Shown: piece after piece, positions 8,159-16,478 of the stretch | How positions within the stretch are numbered: the stretch's first letter is position 1 | How the letters are laid out: each line of letters opens with the position of its first letter | NCBI RefSeq assembly: GCF_009176705.1 | Contig: NZ_AP021846.1 | Coordinates: 2,946,001-3,010,000, forward strand | Direction of reading: 5' to 3' | Source: Pseudoalteromonas sp. A25 | GTDB lineage: Bacteria > Pseudomonadota > Gammaproteobacteria > Enterobacterales > Alteromonadaceae | DNA length: 64,000 bases | Program-made: the position numbers and the translations under genes | The notes under the pieces: generated by a model | The model's input: the letters and a program-made list of their open reading frames with translations, nothing else | The model's database searches: none | Told to the model about the DNA's origin: nothing

Positions 8159-10315
8159 TTAGCTTTCTTTTGGCGTTAGTAAACAATGCATAAACACAAC
8201 TATGTTATCTGCATCAATAATTGAAAGAGGGACTAAACTTGTTTTGTTCAGTGCTTGAAGTTGCTCTTTTGACATTGTATTCAAATTTGAAGTTATCAAG
8301 TTAACAAGTGTTGATTTATCAGCCCCTAACTGTTGCTCTGTTAAGGCATTCAGCTGTGTTCTTATCAACTGTCCTAACTGGGCTTTTGTTGACGTTGTTG
8401 CTTGCGCTTGTGTAATTGAAATGAAATTACTCACAATAAACGCGGCCAGTCTTTGCTGAGCAAGATTAACCCCATTGCTGTTGCACTGCTGAGGTGACGC
8501 TTTGAGCGTATCAAGAAAATGAAACATCTCTAAGTTAATCGCTTTTAGCTGAGTTTGAGTCAGCAGGTGCTGACACACTTTTTGATCAGGTTTTATACTA
8601 CATTGCGTTAGTTTGACCTTTTGTTGCTCGTCCAGTAATGCCTCCAAAAAGGCGAGCAATTTAACCCCAGCGTTTACCACTGAAGTGCTGTCTAGCTCCG
8701 GCTTTTCACTTTGGGCTAATTGTATCAACTTCGCCACAGTGTGATGAATATCTCTCAAAATAGTACTTAATGTTTGATAGTGCCGAGTTTGTTCATGCTT
8801 TTTATAGGCACTAATTAACGTCGAGGCGATAGTATTGCCAACCGTTTTGTTTGTATAAGCTTCTAACTTAAAATCTAGGGGTAAAACGGCGTCCAAACTA
8901 CCTTTGTATCCAAGCTTTGTCAGTAACAAACGAGCATGAGAAATAACATTTAATATTTGTTCATTTGTTAACATATAAGGGCAAGGATCTTTCTCAGCAT
9001 CACACGATTTATCGCTAATAACCTGAGCCAGAGAATTCTCAAAAATATGGGCTGAGATCTCGAATTGGTCTAGTAAACTCTGTTTATTTTTAGCTGAGTA
9101 AAGCGCCATGGATGACAGTGGCGCTTTGAGGTTATCAAGCGTGGTGGCTTGATAATAGGACTCTGTAAGCTTTTCAATATCTTTTTGTAGTTGTTCTGCG
9201 TTTTTAGGTAGGCTACCCGAAAGTTCATTAAGCAGTTCATTTAAAGTTTGAGACTTATCTAATGTACGAGGAGAAAAACCTGATTGAACTTGCAGTGTCA
9301 TATACGTATTGTCACGATAGTCTTTATAGCCATGTGTCTTGCCATCACTTGAACGAGTGCATGGGCTGTAATCTATAGTTTCCGTAGCTTTCTTTTTCTC
9401 TACATCACGGTATTGGGCTAAATTGGCATCTTTGTTGGAGCACTTTTTCACAAGTCTCCCAGTTAAACTATCAAACTTGAGCTCATCCCATATTTGCTTC
9501 TCCTGCTCAAGCTCTATGGTTTTTTTCTTTACAAAAGCAAAATTGCCTGCCGATATTGTTGGAAATGCATAGCCCTTATCTGCTCCATCAGGCATCATTG
9601 TAAAAGTATACCTAAATATCACATCATCGCCGCCGCCACTGAGTAAGCTTGAGCCTAAGCCATCCAATACCGACAATACATTACTCGCGGGCGCAAATTT
9701 CTGCTTACCTATTTCCGCAAGCTTCGTCAGTAAGGCTTTTTGCTCTTCGGTCATGTTATCCAACTCTATAATCGCAAGTTGGATAATCAATGGCCCGCCT
9801 TGATACTCAATCGGTCCATACACGGGTAGATAAGAAAAATTCAAATATTGTTTAGCCTTTACGCCATTAGAAAAATAGACCACCCTACCCTTAGCATCGG
9901 AACTTGGTCCAAATTCCAAGCCACACCCTTTAATACCTTGCTCACAGACGTTTGCAATAACCGCTACTTCAGCATTGGTTGCGACGCCACGTATGGTCTC
10001 CATGGTTGACTTAGATTCAGTTGCATCTTGAATAAACGCTTGCATTAAATGCACCGAAATCGATTCTCCCTTCCTAATCATTGGAACATCGGTGTACTTG
10101 CGATGTAGAGATTCATAACAATTGCGCGAAAACCCATCACGAGTATGTAAAGATTGCTGGTATAGCTTTTCACTACACGCGCCTTCATGTAACGAAACAG
10201 TAGCAAGGCCGCTGACTGTGCGTACGTAATCAACCTCCCCTTCGTCAATAGTTTTACATGAACTGAGCACTAAGATGATTAAAAATACAAAGCCTTGGCA
10301 ATATGTCTGGTACAT
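8159..10315 (-). CDS. Large lipoprotein of unknown function (718 aa)
   Basis: The N terminus has a hydrophobic stretch ending in a lipobox (LVLSSC), so the mature protein is likely a lipid-anchored envelope protein starting at about Cys20. I do not recognise the family. The N-terminal third is mixed, with several Cys residues and glycine-rich turns; from about residue 350 onward it is mainly helical, rich in Leu, Gln and Lys, with repeated phrases such as LTQTQLKAIN, LNALTEQQL and LNTMSKEQLQALN that suggest a helical repeat. It converges on the phospholipase-like gene with a shared terminator. No partner in the neighbourhood points to a function. Confidence 0.75.
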   Translation of the reverse strand: MYQTYCQGFVFLIILVLSSCKTIDEGEVDYVRTVSGLATVSLHEGACSEKLYQQSLHTRDGFSRNCYESLHRKYTDVPMIRKGESISVHLMQAFIQDATESKSTMETIRGVATNAEVAVIANVCEQGIKGCGLEFGPSSDAKGRVVYFSNGVKAKQYLNFSYLPVYGPIEYQGGPLIIQLAIIELDNMTEEQKALLTKLAEIGKQKFAPASNVLSVLDGLGSSLLSGGGDDVIFRYTFTMMPDGADKGYAFPTISAGNFAFVKKKTIELEQEKQIWDELKFDSLTGRLVKKCSNKDANLAQYRDVEKKKATETIDYSPCTRSSDGKTHGYKDYRDNTYMTLQVQSGFSPRTLDKSQTLNELLNELSGSLPKNAEQLQKDIEKLTESYYQATTLDNLKAPLSSMALYSAKNKQSLLDQFEISAHIFENSLAQVISDKSCDAEKDPCPYMLTNEQILNVISHARLLLTKLGYKGSLDAVLPLDFKLEAYTNKTVGNTIASTLISAYKKHEQTRHYQTLSTILRDIHHTVAKLIQLAQSEKPELDSTSVVNAGVKLLAFLEALLDEQQKVKLTQCSIKPDQKVCQHLLTQTQLKAINLEMFHFLDTLKASPQQCNSNGVNLAQQRLAAFIVSNFISITQAQATTSTKAQLGQLIRTQLNALTEQQLGADKSTLVNLITSNLNTMSKEQLQALNKTSLVPLSIIDADNIVVFMHCLLTPKES

Positions 10316-10649
10316 ACAAAATATCCTTTTACAAGCGGCTACTTTTGAAAGCCATCAAAATATAAACAAATTAATAATAGAGCATTTTTTGATCAGCCTG
10401 AGTTACTTGTCAACAGAACAATACAAACTCAGATACTTCTAGCACCCGCCAATAAAATTAACCCAAAATTAACTTAAAAACTAACCATTGCATTAACCAG
10501 AATATAATGACAACCAAAAGAACACAAAACAAAATTAAAAACAACAACTTAAAATAAGACTGGCAATTTATTAATCCCATTATTTGCAAACAAAAAATTA
10601 ACAATGTAACTTAATCTGTGAGGACCACTCCATCTCAAAGGAAACTAAC
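10316..10649. other. AT-rich divergent promoter region
   Basis: 334 bp between the lipoprotein gene and the di-haem protein gene, with long A/T runs. It holds the two promoters; I see no operator, ORF or RNA that I can defend. Confidence 0.5.
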
Positions 10650-12902
10650 ATGATAAAAATAACCAGAAGGATTGCTTTGCTTGCCAGCCTATGCGTATTA
10701 ACACACCATGCGGTTGCCATTGAAGCCTCTTCCAAAAACCGTAACCTTGATAGTTTGGACGACAAACTCGCCCAACTCATCGCACAACATGAACTCACCG
10801 GCGATCTCACCACGGGGGTGAATATTCCCGCTGTGGATGACCCAGAAGTAAAACTCGGCAAACTGCTGTTTTTTTCTAAAGCACTCAGTGGTAATAAAGA
10901 TGTGGCATGTGCCAGCTGTCATCACCCGTATTTAGGCGGTGGTGATGCGCTGGCTTTGCCTGTTGGTACGCTCGCAAAAGATGCCAATGTTATTGGCCCA
11001 GGAAGAGAGACCATTACTGGGCAGCTTTATGTGCCTCGTAACTCTCCTACTATTTTTAACGCTTGGACAGAGAAGCGCAGCTTATTTCGCGATGCTAGAG
11101 TTGAGTTTTTAGATTGGTTAGCGCCAGAAAAAGGGATCAGCACACCTGATGTGCCTTACGGTGAAGCCGACCCACAGGCAGGGTCAAGTCTACTTGCAGC
11201 ACAATCACGCTTTCCTGTGATCACACCAGGTGAGATGCGTGGTTTTGACTTTATGGTTAACCAACCGAACGAAGCTGTTAGAGCACATCTTGCCGCACGT
11301 ATTGGTAACTATGGCAGCGCACAAGGTGAGTTATTTAAAAATAACTGGCGAGCACTGTTCGAACAAGTTTATGGCAACAACCAAAACTCACAAGAAGTGG
11401 TCACTTATAGCAACATCATGAAAGCCATTGCGGCGTATCAAAAATCGATGAACTTCACTAATAACCCTTGGTTTAAGTATATTAAAGGGGATAAGTCGGC
11501 AATGACTGAATCGCAAAAGCGGGGGGCATATTTATACCTATACTTACCGCCACCGCCGTCTGATGGTGGATCCCCGCCTGACTTTATCCCCACACAATGT
11601 ATTGGTTGCCACAATACAGATAGTTTTACGCAAACGAAGGTATCTAACTATCATAGATTGGCATTTCCACAAATTGGTCCTGGTACTGGGGCTGGCATCA
11701 CCAAAACCAATGACCTTGGGCGCATGCACCGTAACAACAGCGAAGCAGATATGTTTAGTTTCCGCTCAGGTACGCTACTCAATATTGAAGTGACCGCACC
11801 ATATGGTCATGCAGGTAATTACGATACGCTTGAGCAAGTCATGGAGCATTACAATGACTATCGAGCAACCTTGCGTGATTATTTTGATAACAAACGCTGG
11901 TGTGAACAAGCTCAGTTTAAACACGCAGCTGATTGCCAAGCGTTATTCATCGATGCAGAAATTAACACTGAAGCGGCAGCCAAAATAGTAGATGATGAAA
12001 TTGCAGACGGTGCACCAGTACTAGTGCCATTGGAGCTCACCGAGCAAGAGTTAGCCGATATAGTTAACTTTATGAAAGCACTCACCGACCCATGTGTAAA
12101 AGATGCCGCTTGTTTGCAGGCGTGGCTACCACAGCCTGAAGAAGGTGATCCAGATGGATTGCAACTTAGAGCTGTTACAGATTTAGACGTACCACTGTAT
12201 TTGCCAACGAACTGTCAAGATGGAGATACCGTCAGCTCAGGCGATAAGCTCAAACTTGACCAAGGTGAATGCATTAGTGGTAAAGCACAGTATTTCAAAG
12301 TAAAAGTAGATAAAGATAATACCACCTTGTATTTCAGCACGCGTGATGCACAAGCTACAACTCGGCTATTTTATAACAAGTCGCATTGGGCAGACCCCAT
12401 CAATGCACAAGTAAGTTCAAAAACGGTTAAAAATGAGCAAGTACTGCGTGTTACGGTTAATAAAGGCGTCCATTATTTAAGCGTGATAGATACACATCCG
12501 TTTGAAGGTATGATGATAGCAACTAGCGTTGATAGTGCCCAGCACGAGGGCTCAGAGCAACCTAAGCCAATCGCAAACCAATGTTTAAATGCGCCGAGTG
12601 TTCATTACGGCCAACTGTTTGATGAACAGCCCGTATGTATAGGCTCTGCAGAAGCACACTTTTATATCAAAGTCAGTGAACCTAATAGCCAAATTGAGAT
12701 CCGGACCCAGCACGGCATTGGCAACGGTGATGTATTCACGGGTCAATTTTGGCCTTCCCGACACTTTTATGAGTTTACTTCACAACAAAACGCAAATAAC
12801 GAATACCTTCGTTTAGACGGCCTACAACCGGGTTGGTACTTTATCAGTGTACTAGGTGATGGCAGTAATCAAGGTGCAACCATAGAAGTAGATATTAAAT
12901 AG
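10650..12902 (+). CDS. Di-haem cytochrome c peroxidase/MauG-family protein with C-terminal extension
   Basis: A 750-residue periplasmic protein with a signal peptide (1-23). Two haem c sites are visible: CASCH (Cys87-His91) and CIGCH (Cys317-His321). Between them lie the GRETITGQLYVPRNSPTIFNA-type segment and AIAAYQ helices usual in the MauG/CcpA family, and after the second haem the FRSGTLLNIEVTAPYGHAG segment. The family reduces peroxide or oxidises protein or small substrates. Beyond residue 510 there are about 240 extra residues: two beta-rich, Cys-containing repeats resembling bacterial pre-peptidase C-terminal domains. The start has GGAAACTAAC upstream. It stands alone, followed by a terminator. 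Confidence 0.88.
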   Translation: MIKITRRIALLASLCVLTHHAVAIEASSKNRNLDSLDDKLAQLIAQHELTGDLTTGVNIPAVDDPEVKLGKLLFFSKALSGNKDVACASCHHPYLGGGDALALPVGTLAKDANVIGPGRETITGQLYVPRNSPTIFNAWTEKRSLFRDARVEFLDWLAPEKGISTPDVPYGEADPQAGSSLLAAQSRFPVITPGEMRGFDFMVNQPNEAVRAHLAARIGNYGSAQGELFKNNWRALFEQVYGNNQNSQEVVTYSNIMKAIAAYQKSMNFTNNPWFKYIKGDKSAMTESQKRGAYLYLYLPPPPSDGGSPPDFIPTQCIGCHNTDSFTQTKVSNYHRLAFPQIGPGTGAGITKTNDLGRMHRNNSEADMFSFRSGTLLNIEVTAPYGHAGNYDTLEQVMEHYNDYRATLRDYFDNKRWCEQAQFKHAADCQALFIDAEINTEAAAKIVDDEIADGAPVLVPLELTEQELADIVNFMKALTDPCVKDAACLQAWLPQPEEGDPDGLQLRAVTDLDVPLYLPTNCQDGDTVSSGDKLKLDQGECISGKAQYFKVKVDKDNTTLYFSTRDAQATTRLFYNKSHWADPINAQVSSKTVKNEQVLRVTVNKGVHYLSVIDTHPFEGMMIATSVDSAQHEGSEQPKPIANQCLNAPSVHYGQLFDEQPVCIGSAEAHFYIKVSEPNSQIEIRTQHGIGNGDVFTGQFWPSRHFYEFTSQQNANNEYLRLDGLQPGWYFISVLGDGSNQGATIEVDIK

Positions 12903-12952
12903 CCGCAACCAAGTAGTTATAACTTAGCACCTTAAAAACTAGGTTATCCATT

Positions 12953-12985
12953 CTCTGCATGACCAGCCTAGGCTATCATGCAGAG
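12953..12985 (+). terminator. Rho-independent terminator after the di-haem protein gene
   Basis: A 10-bp stem (CTCTGCATGA / TCATGCAGAG) enclosing a small second palindrome (AGCCTAGGCT), followed by ATATTTTTAT. Confidence 0.75.
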
Positions 12986-13048
12986 CATATTTTTATAACA
13001 ATCCGCTTTATAACCTAGCGCTGCAACACGCTTTTTGAGGATAATTTT

Positions 13049-13405
13049 ATGACTATTACACGCCAACACACCAATCAACGCATGAGCCGAATCGTCACTC
13101 ACAACAATACCGTATACCTATGCGGACAGGTATGCAGCGATGCTACACAAGGGATCACCGAGCAAACTCAAACCATGCTTGCAAAGGTAGATGACCTACT
13201 CGCTCAGGCAAATAGTGATAAATACCATTTGCTTAGCGCCACAGTGTATATCAGCGACATGCAATACTTTGCGCAAATGAACGAAGTTTGGGATGCGTGG
13301 GTGCCAGAAGGTCATGCCCCTGCCCGCGCTTGCGTGCAAGCAGCTATGGCACGCCCCGAATTACTTGTTGAAGTATCGGTCGTTGCCGCTGTAAAAAATA
13401 GCTAA
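13049..13405 (+). CDS. RidA/YjgF-family enamine/imine deaminase
   Basis: A 118-residue protein matching the RidA family in length and pattern: an N-terminal strand with the VYLCGQV turn, a central helix ([18 protein letters not shown]), [22 protein letters not shown] and the signature [24 protein letters not shown]. The Arg in PARACV is the conserved substrate-carboxylate-binding arginine of active RidA proteins. The family forms trimers that hydrolyse reactive 2-aminoacrylate-type imines in the cytosol. The variant [11 protein letters not shown] points to one of the RidA paralogue groups rather than RidA itself. Probably a single-gene unit with a hairpin after it. Confidence 0.88.
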   Translation: MTITRQHTNQRMSRIVTHNNTVYLCGQVCSDATQGITEQTQTMLAKVDDLLAQANSDKYHLLSATVYISDMQYFAQMNEVWDAWVPEGHAPARACVQAAMARPELLVEVSVVAAVKNS

Positions 13406-13414
13406 CAAACAAAG

Positions 13415-13446
13415 GCCCACCACGGAGTGGCCACTCCTTGGTGGGC
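13415..13446 (+). terminator. Long GC-rich hairpin after the ridA-like gene
   Basis: A near-perfect 16-bp inverted repeat (GCCCACCA...TGGTGGGC outside, GGAGTGG/CCACTCC inside) with almost no loop, starting 10 bp after the stop. No U-tract follows, so it could be a terminator or a stabilising 3' structure. Confidence 0.6.
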
Positions 13447-13594
13447 ACTTCTCCAAACGAAGCCTTGCAAAGTAGTTAAAACTTTCCCAGCCTATTGTCT
13501 CTTTGCGCAAAACTCGCTTATCGCAAATATTAGCCAACCCGCTTTTGATTGGCTAAATGTATAAGCAGATTAACCAGCTTAGAGTACCTATCAC

Positions 13595-14116
13595 ATGATC
13601 ATCAGAGCCGCCTCTTTAGACGACCTACCAAATATATCGCAATTGCATGCAGTGAGTTGGCAAGAAAATTACCAAGACGCGCTATCAAGTGAGTATTTAG
13701 CCAACCAAGTGTTTGTAGAACGAGCCGCTCTTTGGCAAGGCCGACTGAGCGCACCTTTAGCCAATCAACTGGTATTAGTGGCTGAAATTGAAGGAGAGTT
13801 TTGTGGTTTTATTTGCGTATTTGGCGCACACCATGACACCTACGGCACCATCATCGATAACTTACACGTAAAATCAGCGGCAAAAGGGCAAGGCGTTGGC
13901 TCCAAGCTACTAACCGCAGCATTTAATTGGGCACACCAACACTACCCGCAGCACAATATTTACTTAGAAGTTTTAGCCTGCAACCCCAAAGCAATCGCGT
14001 TCTACCAGTTTAAAGGCGGTCAAAATATTGCCTCTGGCTATTGGCATACCCCATGTGGCAACCAAGTAGAAGAGTATGTATACAGCTGGCCTGCAAAGCG
14101 CCCCCCTGCTAGTTAA
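13595..14116 (+). CDS. GNAT-family N-acetyltransferase
   Basis: A 173-residue GNAT protein. The N terminus (MIIRAASLDDLPNISQLH) is the usual first strand and helix. The acetyl-CoA pyrophosphate loop is GQGVGSKLL after the strand IDNLHVKSAAK, and LEVLACNPKAIAFYQFKGG is the C-terminal motif B region. The family transfers acetyl from acetyl-CoA to an amine; the substrate cannot be read from sequence. It stands alone between the ridA-like gene and a REP-like element that begins 60 bp after its stop. ATG 13595 follows TACCTATCAC, a weak ribosome-binding site, but the N terminus aligns well with the family. Confidence 0.88.
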   Translation: MIIRAASLDDLPNISQLHAVSWQENYQDALSSEYLANQVFVERAALWQGRLSAPLANQLVLVAEIEGEFCGFICVFGAHHDTYGTIIDNLHVKSAAKGQGVGSKLLTAAFNWAHQHYPQHNIYLEVLACNPKAIAFYQFKGGQNIASGYWHTPCGNQVEEYVYSWPAKRPPAS

Positions 14117-14176
14117 TGGGGGTGTTGTCGGCAGTTTGACTCCCGAGTGGTATAACGCGGTAAGTCAGTTGTTTTT

Positions 14177-14252
14177 GTCGGATGGCGGCGCTGCGCGCCT
14201 TATGCCGACCTACATAAAAGGTAGGTTGGAAAAGCCGAAGGCGCCTTCCGAC
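14177..14252. repeat. REP/BIME-like palindromic element, copy 1
   Basis: A 76-bp imperfect cruciform. Outer arms are GTCGGATGGCG and CGCCTTCCGAC; the inner pair is CCGACCTAC / GTAGGTTGG. The same architecture, with nearly the same words, recurs at 62276-62353, so this is a dispersed intergenic palindrome. An ORF that covers it (14076-14267) is not a gene. Confidence 0.75.
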
Positions 14253-14393
14253 ATGGTATTTTTATAGTGAATATAAGACGAGCAACTCCTATGAAAAATT
14301 CGAATACATCGACGCAGCTCATTTCGACACGGTAGATAAGTAGTACCTGCAAAATGACAATTCAAATTTAACAAGACGAAGCGAACCATGCAT

Positions 14394-14589
14394 TGACTCA
14401 TGGGACATCTGCATTGCTGACTCATGGGACATCCACTTTAAAAATGCATTGACTCATGGGACATCCACTTTAAAAAGACATAAGAAAGAACCTTCAACAA
14501 GCTATCAATGATAAAACAACTGACTTTGTCACTAGATATTATCAACATGACTCATGGGACATCCACTTTAAAAAGGCATAAGAAAGAAC
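14394..14589 (+). repeat. Cluster of four partial copies of a TGACTCATGGGACATCC repeat
   Basis: Copies begin at 14394 (16 nt), 14418 (27 nt), 14450 (48 nt, to 14497) and 14548 (about 42 nt, up to the IS3 boundary). The third copy shares 46 nt with the copy at 22122-22167 that cuts the integrase gene. The origin is unknown: it may be the end of an element no longer present. The rest of 14253-14393 holds nothing I can identify. Confidence 0.85.
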
Positions 14590-14658
14590 TGTCCACTTCC
14601 CTTAACATGAGACATGTTTAATTAGAGTTTTCTGTAATATCACAAACAGGAGACAACG

Positions 14659-14928
14659 ATGAAAAAGTCACGTTTTACAGAATCTCAGATCATAGCTGTG
14701 CTCAAAGAAACCGATGCAGGTATGAAGGTTGAAGAAGTGTGCCGCAAGCATGGGATCAGCAGTGCAACGTATTACAACTGGAAAGCCAAATATGGCGGGA
14801 TGGAAGCGTCAGATGTTAAGCGCTTGAAAGAGCTTGAAGAAGAAAATGCCAAGCTCAAAAAGATGTACGCCGACGTCAGCCTAGAAAACCATGCGATAAA
14901 GGAGTTATTCGCAAAAAAGGGTTGGTGA
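14659..14928 (+). CDS. IS3-family transposase OrfA
   Basis: An 89-residue protein with the transposase_8 helix-turn-helix (FTESQIIAVLKETDAGMKVEEVCRKHGISSATYYNWKAKYGG) followed by a leucine-rich coiled coil (RLKELEEENAKLKKMYADVSLENHAIKEL). It binds the terminal repeats and can block or help the full transposase. A canonical slippery heptamer A AAA AAG lies in frame at 14913-14919, ten bases before its stop, with AGGAG about 10 bases upstream, so ribosomes can shift -1 and make the OrfAB fusion. The ribosome-binding site CAGGAGA precedes ATG 14659. Confidence 0.93.
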   Translation: MKKSRFTESQIIAVLKETDAGMKVEEVCRKHGISSATYYNWKAKYGGMEASDVKRLKELEEENAKLKKMYADVSLENHAIKELFAKKGW

Positions 14929-15767
14929 CAGCGCAGAAGCGAAGTTGCGCCAGCATACTGGTTCAAGCGGGTATAAGTATTTTAAAAGCGTGCAAGTTTG
15001 TCGGTATTGGTCGCGCTACCTACTACCGCCCAGAACGAGACTGGCGAAAGGCTGACGCAGCTGTCATTGATGCCATCAATGCAGGATTAAAAAAGTCTCC
15101 CAGAGCAGGGTTCTGGAAATGCTATGGGCGTCTTCGTTTTAAAGGTTATCCGTTTAACCATAAGCGCGTTTATCGGGTGTATTGCCAAATGGGTTTGAAC
15201 TTAAAGCGCAGAGTGAAACGCGTGTTGCCAAAACGAGTTGCACAGCCATTAGATGTTGTCGCTCAAGCTAATCATCAATGGGCCTTAGATTTTATGCATG
15301 ATTCTTTATACTGCGGAAAACGATTCAGGACGCTCAATATTGTTGATGAAGGCACTCGTGAGTGCTTAGCTGTTGAAGTAGATACCTCATTACCAGCGGA
15401 ACGAGTTGTTCGAACGCTTGAACAACTCAAAGCAGAGCGCGGTTTACCGAAACAAATTCGAGTAGATAACGGGCCTGAATTAATCTCAGCACGTTTAACT
15501 GATTGGTGCGAAGCGCATAACATCAAATTAGTTTATATCCAGCCAGGGAAGCCACAGCAAAACGGGTTTGTTGAGCGGTTTAATGGCTCATTTAGACGAG
15601 AATTTTTAGATGCTTACTTGTTTGAAAGTATCAATCAGGTAAAAGAAATGGTGTGGTTCTGGCGATTGGATTATAACGAAGAACGAACACATGAAAGTCT
15701 TGGTGATCTGCCACCCGCAGCTTACCGAGCAAAGTTGGAAAACTCTAGTTTACAGGTGTCTCACTAA
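14922..15767 (+). CDS. IS3-family transposase OrfB (DDE integrase domain)
   Basis: A 281-residue rve-type integrase domain. The DDE triad is visible: Asp in WALDFMHD, Asp in IRVDNGPE and Glu in ERFNGSFRRE, with the 35-residue spacing typical of IS3 elements. An N-terminal helical region with GIGRATYYR resembles the HTH_21 domain. The nominal start is TTG 14922, but the protein is expected mainly as the OrfAB product of -1 frameshifting in the overlap with OrfA. No stop or frameshift is visible inside, so the transposase may be active. The stop lies 14 bp inside the right terminal repeat. Confidence 0.93.
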   Translation: MVTAQKRSCASILVQAGISILKACKFVGIGRATYYRPERDWRKADAAVIDAINAGLKKSPRAGFWKCYGRLRFKGYPFNHKRVYRVYCQMGLNLKRRVKRVLPKRVAQPLDVVAQANHQWALDFMHDSLYCGKRFRTLNIVDEGTRECLAVEVDTSLPAERVVRTLEQLKAERGLPKQIRVDNGPELISARLTDWCEAHNIKLVYIQPGKPQQNGFVERFNGSFRREFLDAYLFESINQVKEMVWFWRLDYNEERTHESLGDLPPAAYRAKLENSSLQVSH

Positions 15768-15781
15768 CGGGGGAGTGGACA

Positions 15782-15969
15782 ATAAAGCCTAAAAAGGCTA
15801 GCAGATGTATGCCTATTAACAATGCAAAACCAGCACCAAAAGCTGAAAACGCTCCTGCATTTCCAGAGTTTTCGTCTATTGAGCCAAGTAAGCCTGCTGC
15901 AATAAGTATTGCTCCTACGAATGCAACACAGCTAAGTGCCAAAAATGTTAGATATAGTAGCCTGACCAT
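15782..15969 (-). pseudogene. Cassette 8: membrane protein gene truncated by the IS3 element
   Basis: The reading frame opens at ATG 15969, 8 bases into the cassette (after the TTATAAA cassette start), with MVRLLYLTFLALSCVAF and a second hydrophobic segment near residues 43-65. At 15782 it runs into the IS3 right end, which supplies ten foreign residues before a stop. Its own C terminus and attC are gone. The longer frame upstream of 15969 lies inside the neighbouring attC and should not be used. The protein is a small two-segment membrane protein of unknown function. Confidence 0.8.
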
Positions 15970-15976
15970 CCGTGCT

Positions 15977-16079
15977 TTATAACGCTTGCCGTAAACGGCA
16001 CAAAACAGCAGGCTAAAATTAGCGACGAAGGAGCACAAGCCTGCTGTTTTGTGTCCTTGGTTTAACGGCCTTGTTAGGT
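15977..16079 (-). other. attC site of cassette 7
   Basis: Plus-strand core TATAACG at the left (R' of the attC) and GTTAGGT at the right (R''). The long inner arms AACAGCAGGCTAAAATTAG and AGCCTGCTGTT pair with each other. It is nearly identical to the attC at 20791-20891, including TTAGCGACGAAGGAGC in the centre. Confidence 0.9.
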
Positions 16080-16346
16080 GCGATTTTGATCAATATCGTG
16101 ACCACAGTTATAACAATTTGAAGATGGTAAGCGATATTTGTAAAAACCTTGCATTACTTGATTTCTATGACACTTTTGGCAGGTATAACTTAAAGCTTTA
16201 ATTACTAATAGAACACCAAGAACCATGCTACCGATATAAAACGGGTTAACAAAGAAGTCATCAACGGCTGTATGTTGGAATTGGTAGCCTATGATGCATA
16301 AGATTAACAAAACCAAATATATTTTAAACTGAACACTACGCTTCAA
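16074..16346 (-). CDS. Cassette 7: small membrane protein with C-terminal zinc-ribbon-like cysteines
   Basis: About 90 residues: two hydrophobic segments (IYLVLLILCIIGYQF and FYIGSMVLGVLLVIKAL) followed by CQKCHR and CYNCGHD, two CxxC pairs that look like a zinc ribbon. Function unknown. I start it at TTG 16346, which has AGAGAGG five bases upstream; the longer frame to 16391 reads into the IS110-type element, whose left edge is at 16375. The IS separates the cassette from cassette 6 and thus from the integron promoter. The stop lies in the R'' core of its attC, which is usual for cassettes. Confidence 0.7.
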   Translation of the reverse strand: MKRSVQFKIYLVLLILCIIGYQFQHTAVDDFFVNPFYIGSMVLGVLLVIKALSYTCQKCHRNQVMQGFYKYRLPSSNCYNCGHDIDQNRT

Positions 16347-16396
16347 TTTAACCTCTCTTTCACCGGAGCACCTAGACATAATGACTCCCACACGGT

Positions 16397-16478
16397 GCTA
16401 GCCTCCGCATTTTCGTGGGTTAGCTTAAAGCCAGAGCCATAATTAGTTTGTCAAATAACTAAATAGCAGAGGCTAGCA
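16397..16478 (+). promoter_or_regulatory. Inverted repeat that can mask the transposase start
   Basis: TGCTAGCCTC (16397-16406) is the exact complement of GAGGCTAGCA (16469-16478). The second arm covers the GAGG ribosome-binding site and the A of the start ATG. A transcript entering from outside would fold and hide the start; one starting inside the leader would not. Smaller AT-rich words in between could also pair. Confidence 0.6.

Larger units (their letters stand above)
14590..15781 (+). mobile_element. IS3-family insertion sequence, complete
   Basis: A 1192-bp element bounded by terminal inverted repeats. The left end starts TGTCCACTTCCC and the right end, read inward, starts TGTCCACTCCCC; a further TGAGACA and TAGA match extends the repeats to about 38 bp. 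It carries orfA and orfB in the -1 arrangement. The bases directly outside (AAGAAC on the left, ATAAAG on the right) show no target duplication, so the two flanks were probably not adjacent before. The left flank is a TGACTCATGGG repeat; the right flank is inside a cassette gene. Confidence 0.92.

Noticed and set aside
14076..14267. 63-codon plus-strand frame after the GNAT gene
   Set aside because: It overlaps the GNAT 3' end in another frame and most of it is the REP-like palindrome.
14585..15787. Target-site duplication around the IS3 element
   Set aside because: AAGAAC and ATAAAG do not match at any offset of 3-5 bp.
15970..16038. N-terminal extension of cassette 8
   Set aside because: It lies inside the neighbouring attC; the cassette begins just before ATG 15969.
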